A stretch of 64,000 nucleotides of DNA, taken from positions 533,960-597,959 of the forward strand of contig OX345641.1 of the NCBI GenBank assembly GCA_947044365.1, read 5' to 3'. Position 1 is the first letter of the stretch. Each line of letters opens with the position of its first letter. The notes beneath the pieces are model-generated. The model ran no database searches, was not told the origin of the DNA, and was given only the letters and a program-made list of their open reading frames with translations. Made by a program: the position numbers and the translations under genes. Source of the stretch: Petrosia ficiformis. Its lineage: Eukaryota; Porifera; Demospongiae; Haplosclerida; Petrosiidae. Positions 62,501 to 64,000 of this stretch are shown here, piece after piece.

Positions 62501-63003
62501 GAGATCACACCCACATGTGTCGCAGTTGATGGGCTTGGTCACGAAGGAATTTTAGAGTTCAAGAACTATTGAAGATGAATATAAAGTTTACTAGTCACTC
62601 TTAGTCTACCTTGAAGACGTGAACTGAGGAAAGAGGCTGTATTGATGTACAACCAACAAAGTATACTATTTGGAATTGAAGTCAGAACAAGGTATATGCC
62701 ATATACTCCCGTATACGCTCAAATCGAGCCCTGGTAACACTACAGTTTGTATACTACCTATATATAGTCTATATATAGTAACACTACAGTTTGTCTATAG
62801 TCTATATATAGTAACACTACAGTTTGTATATATTTATAATAATTATATTATCTCCATTATTTTAATATTTTAGTTAACACCACACATCACTGTATTTATA
62901 TTTTCTTATAGTAAAGAGAAAAGGAGAACAACGTCAACTAGAGGAGAAGGAGGAGGAGGAGGAAGGGACTGTGGAGAATCAAAACAAGAAGAAAAAGTTT
63001 TAG
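46205..63003 (+). CDS. Multi-DEATH ROCO GTPase (six DEATH, Roc-COR, DEATH)
   Basis: Seventeen exons. Linker exons: 46205-46273, 48414-48482, 53118-53186, 54797-54865, 55615-55683, 57264-57332, 61741-61809. DEATH exons: 46362-46631, 48975-49241, 53275-53550, 54954-55211, 55772-56032, 57397-57660, 61879-62142. Core: 58579-58901 and 59591-61310. Tail: 62912-63003. From the first in-frame ATG (46222) this gives 1486 residues; an upstream leader may be missing. DEATH domains share W..LG..LG, WL and SWSSLVEALKSP. The GTPase has P-loop GPPGVGKT (686-693), G3-like DSGGQ (869-873) and G4-like TRKD (954-957). A Pro/Thr-rich insert separates G1 from G3. A COR-like region follows to about 1345. DAPK1 has the same Roc-COR-DEATH order. 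A role in cell-death or innate signalling is inferred. Confidence 0.85.
46740..46870. repeat. Dispersed intronic repeat, copy 1
   Basis: Short copy of an element with 'gcagggtttt', 'ttcccc(c/t)', 'agaattcagacca'. Longer relatives lie at about 48070-48270, 54040-54240 and 56120-56370, all inside introns between DEATH cassettes. They contain 'tctcagctatgagctt'-like and 'ggagcctaccccc'-like blocks. Confidence 0.6.
47000..48410. other. Intron after DEATH cassette 1
   Basis: Non-coding. It contains conserved cassette-flank sequence (around 47497-47560, 'gtctatgtattgatg' and 'tctatatcttaaatacaaac'), two sets of 'cacaatctgcagattg(g/c)' motifs, and a copy of the dispersed repeat at 48070-48270. Open frames at 47857-48228 read across the repeat and are not supported. 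Confidence 0.5.
48516..48903. mobile_element. hAT-like MITE in the linker-DEATH intron of cassette 2
   Basis: Interrupts sequence that is continuous in other cassettes ('tgatcattacctctatg'). Ends are TAGGGCTGGGA and TCCCAGCCTTA, which are inverted with one mismatch. Inner 'cttcaaatgttcgaa' and 'ttcgaagcctttaaa' are also complementary. Flanking 8-mers atcattgc and attattac match at 6 of 8 positions, as expected for a worn 8-bp target duplication. No transposase is present. Confidence 0.75.
49294..50869. mobile_element. TTAA-flanked DNA transposon, non-autonomous, 1576 bp
   Basis: Perfect 14-bp terminal inverted repeats (GGTGGTGCTCTAGC / GCTAGAGCACCACC), flanked on both sides by TTAA (49290-49293, 50870-50873). 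The TTAA target preference is typical of piggyBac-type elements. The empty site is seen in cassette 4 ('catcattaagtatataatta', near 55257). Internal open frames (for example 49680-49916) show no transposase features. Contains a microsatellite of GTGTCT type near 49431-49465. Confidence 0.82.
50874..51539. mobile_element. Second TTAA-bounded insertion, related end
   Basis: The segment between TTAA 50870-50873 and TTAA 51540-51543 is also absent from the empty site near 55257. Its right end ('gtatcccgtaacc') read inwards resembles the right end of the neighbouring element: both continue into an 'atatt(c/a)at' stretch and then 'ataactttttt'. The left end does not match it, so it may be a truncated relative into which the first element jumped. 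Confidence 0.5.
51544..53110. other. Rest of intron after DEATH cassette 2
   Basis: Non-coding, AT-rich. It contains 'aatcatagggatactttttt' (52486-52505), also found at 16606 and, inverted, near 58030, so it is a dispersed repeat. Conserved cassette-flank sequence resumes from about 52840. Confidence 0.5.
53590..54790. other. Intron between DEATH cassettes 3 and 4
   Basis: Non-coding. It has a copy of the dispersed repeat at about 54040-54240. The block 54415-54600 ('aacaaacaccattcattcag' and 'aagaagaacagctggttttg') recurs at 56560-56760 in the intron between cassettes 5 and 6, showing that whole cassette pairs with their introns were copied. Confidence 0.7.
56120..57260. other. Intron between DEATH cassettes 5 and 6
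   Basis: Parallels the intron between cassettes 3 and 4 in block order: the dispersed repeat at 56120-56370, the 'aagaagaacagctggttttg' block at about 56710, then cassette-flank sequence from about 57000. Short frames at 56509-56750 lie in this repeated block and are not called. Confidence 0.7.
57661..58112. other. Intron before the P-loop exon, left part
   Basis: Non-coding. The dispersed repeat seen at 52430-52505 recurs here inverted at about 58027-58100 ('gtatccctatgattgctttg'). Confidence 0.55.
58115..58310. mobile_element. TA-flanked MITE (Tc1/mariner-like ends)
   Basis: 196 bp bounded by TA on both sides (58113-58114, 58311-58312). Ends CTGTAATTCGGGAAAATTTCG and, reverse-complemented, CCGTAAATCGGGAATATTTCG match at most positions. 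The interior is made of 'ttcgaaa' and 'atacgaaa' motifs on both strands. No coding capacity. Confidence 0.72.
58902..59590. other. Intron inside the Roc domain
   Basis: Separates the P-loop exon from the Pro-rich/G3 exon. It contains a (TG)n run at 59493-59517. Sequence between is unremarkable. Confidence 0.6.
62315..62830. repeat. 28-bp tandem repeat split by a transposon
   Basis: Units of 'gtctatatatagtaacacta' plus 'cagtttgt' occur at 62315-62420 and resume at 62734-62830. The hAT-like element 62421-62733 lies between. Located in the last intron of the DEATH-ROCO gene. Confidence 0.9.
62421..62733. mobile_element. hAT-like MITE with perfect 8-bp target duplication
   Basis: 313 bp. Left end CAGGGTTCGA; right end TCGAGCCCTG, whose reverse complement is CAGGGCTCGA, one mismatch in ten. 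Both sides carry the 8-mer gtaacact (62413-62420 and 62734-62741). CAGGG ends with 8-bp duplications are characteristic of hAT transposons. No transposase is encoded. Confidence 0.88.
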
Positions 63004-63639
63004 AAGCTGTAATTATAATGAACTCTTTACTGTGTAGTACTTCAGTTTTGTATAAACATGTAATGAACTGTTTCCTTTTTTATATTGTATTGAAAATAAT
63101 TAGTATAATTTTTATTGACTTTATAATTATAATAGTTATTATAGAAATATTGTCCTGTAGAGAGTGCATTTCTGTTGTGGATGAGGAAAGAGAATTATAT
63201 ACACATTGTATAATTATTGCTATTTGTATATGGTTATTCTTAATTGTGTCCATGATTTTTAAATGCTCAGATTTGGCTAGCATTAATTTTAACATTTCAG
63301 AGTCACGTCTAATAAAATGATCACAAAATATATAAATGTTTAGCGTGTACTAATTTTAGGAATTATTACATTGTCACTAAAATTAGTTCACACAATTAAA
63401 AGTACAATTAAGGTATATATGTACATGTACAACTAAATAATTAGTTATCTATGATAGTTGCTCTTTTTGGTACTAAATTGCCTTCCTGTGCAAAATGGCC
63501 AATTGCAATAAGTATTAATTTTCAATCGAGTTATTATTTACTGAATGATAAATATTCTAATCACATATTCATATTACATTACATTACATAACTGATCCCT
63601 GACTTACCAAGTGGATAATACAATATATATAAATATATA

Positions 63640-63674
<35 letters not shown>

Positions 63675-64000
63675 TACATGTATTGATAATTATTAAACAC
63701 AACATTACATAATCTTACATAATTATAACTCAATGGTGATCATTAATATAATATGACATTGTATAATTATAGAAATAAAATTCAAAAATAAAAATTTTAT
63801 AATAATAGGAAAAATAATATATAATTATTAATTATTATTAACAATTAATTTTATGTTTTTATAGCTTTTGAATAAATTTATTTAGAGTTGTTTGTATGCT
63901 TTCCGCTACCTTTAACTGGTATAAACTGGTTTGACGAGAGTATAAAACTGGACAGTCCAGTGACATGCATTCTAAATAATGACCATTGTCCAAATTTCCA
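63004..64000. other. 3' flank of the DEATH-ROCO gene and AT-rich end
   Basis: Includes the probable 3' UTR; AATAAA at 63311-63316 is a possible poly(A) signal. The stretch 63015-63485 is related to the relic at 36165-36640. A TA microsatellite lies at about 63624-63674. A 100-codon open frame at 63018-63320 lies in the paralogous, non-coding-looking stretch and is not conserved as a frame in the other copy. Confidence 0.6.

Overview
The window is animal nuclear DNA. It is AT-rich and dense in microsatellites, with short introns bearing GT/AG borders. Gene content (RBM24/38-type RNA-binding protein, REC114, a KIAA0319-type PKD receptor, TPMT, a DEATH-domain ROCO protein) and the compact, repeat-filled layout fit an early-branching metazoan. 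A demosponge close to Amphimedon queenslandica is my best guess, by inference only. Exon models were built by hand from splice borders and reading phase; all five protein-coding models whose start and stop are visible close in frame.

Layout. 1-6.5 kb: no supported gene; TATC and CATA microsatellites and a long-inverted-repeat element containing a 68-bp satellite. 6.5-7.9 kb (-): RBM24/38-like gene, four exons, divergent from 8.3-18.2 kb (+): a PH-PDZ adaptor with a proline- and tyrosine-motif tail. 19.1-23.6 kb (-): REC114, a meiotic double-strand-break factor, five exons. 23.7-34.6 kb (+): a KIAA0319/KIAA0319L-type membrane protein (signal peptide, MANSC-like domain, five PKD domains, cysteine-rich stem, TM, SLMVSE tail), 17 exons; many of its introns hold a different tandem repeat. 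35.2-36.0 kb (-): intronless TPMT-family methyltransferase. 36.1-44.1 kb: a rearranged block with a relic resembling the 3' flank of the last gene, a broken copy of the KIAA0319 3' end, a truncated DEATH exon, and a nested 626-bp tandem array. 46.2-63.0 kb (+): a large gene with six N-terminal DEATH cassettes, a Roc-type GTPase with COR-like region, a seventh DEATH cassette and a charged tail.

The most novel item is the 46-63 kb gene. Every DEATH cassette is a 69-nt linker exon plus a 258-276-nt DEATH exon, all in phase 1-1, so cassettes can be gained, lost or skipped without breaking the frame. Their 3' halves alternate A-B-A-B-A-B, showing growth by duplication of pairs, while the 5' halves differ. 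The C-type seventh cassette resembles the DEATH fragment in the 36-44 kb block, and that block also holds a relative of the gene's 3' flank. This implies a second, now broken, family member next door. DEATH-ROCO proteins are expected to work in cell-death or innate-immune signalling; that role is inferred.

The other genes do not form an obvious pathway; they are neighbours in a gene-dense region. Mobile elements are short non-autonomous DNA transposons (hAT-like, TTAA-type, TA-type), several sitting inside introns of the DEATH-ROCO gene. I saw no rRNA, tRNA or CRISPR array.
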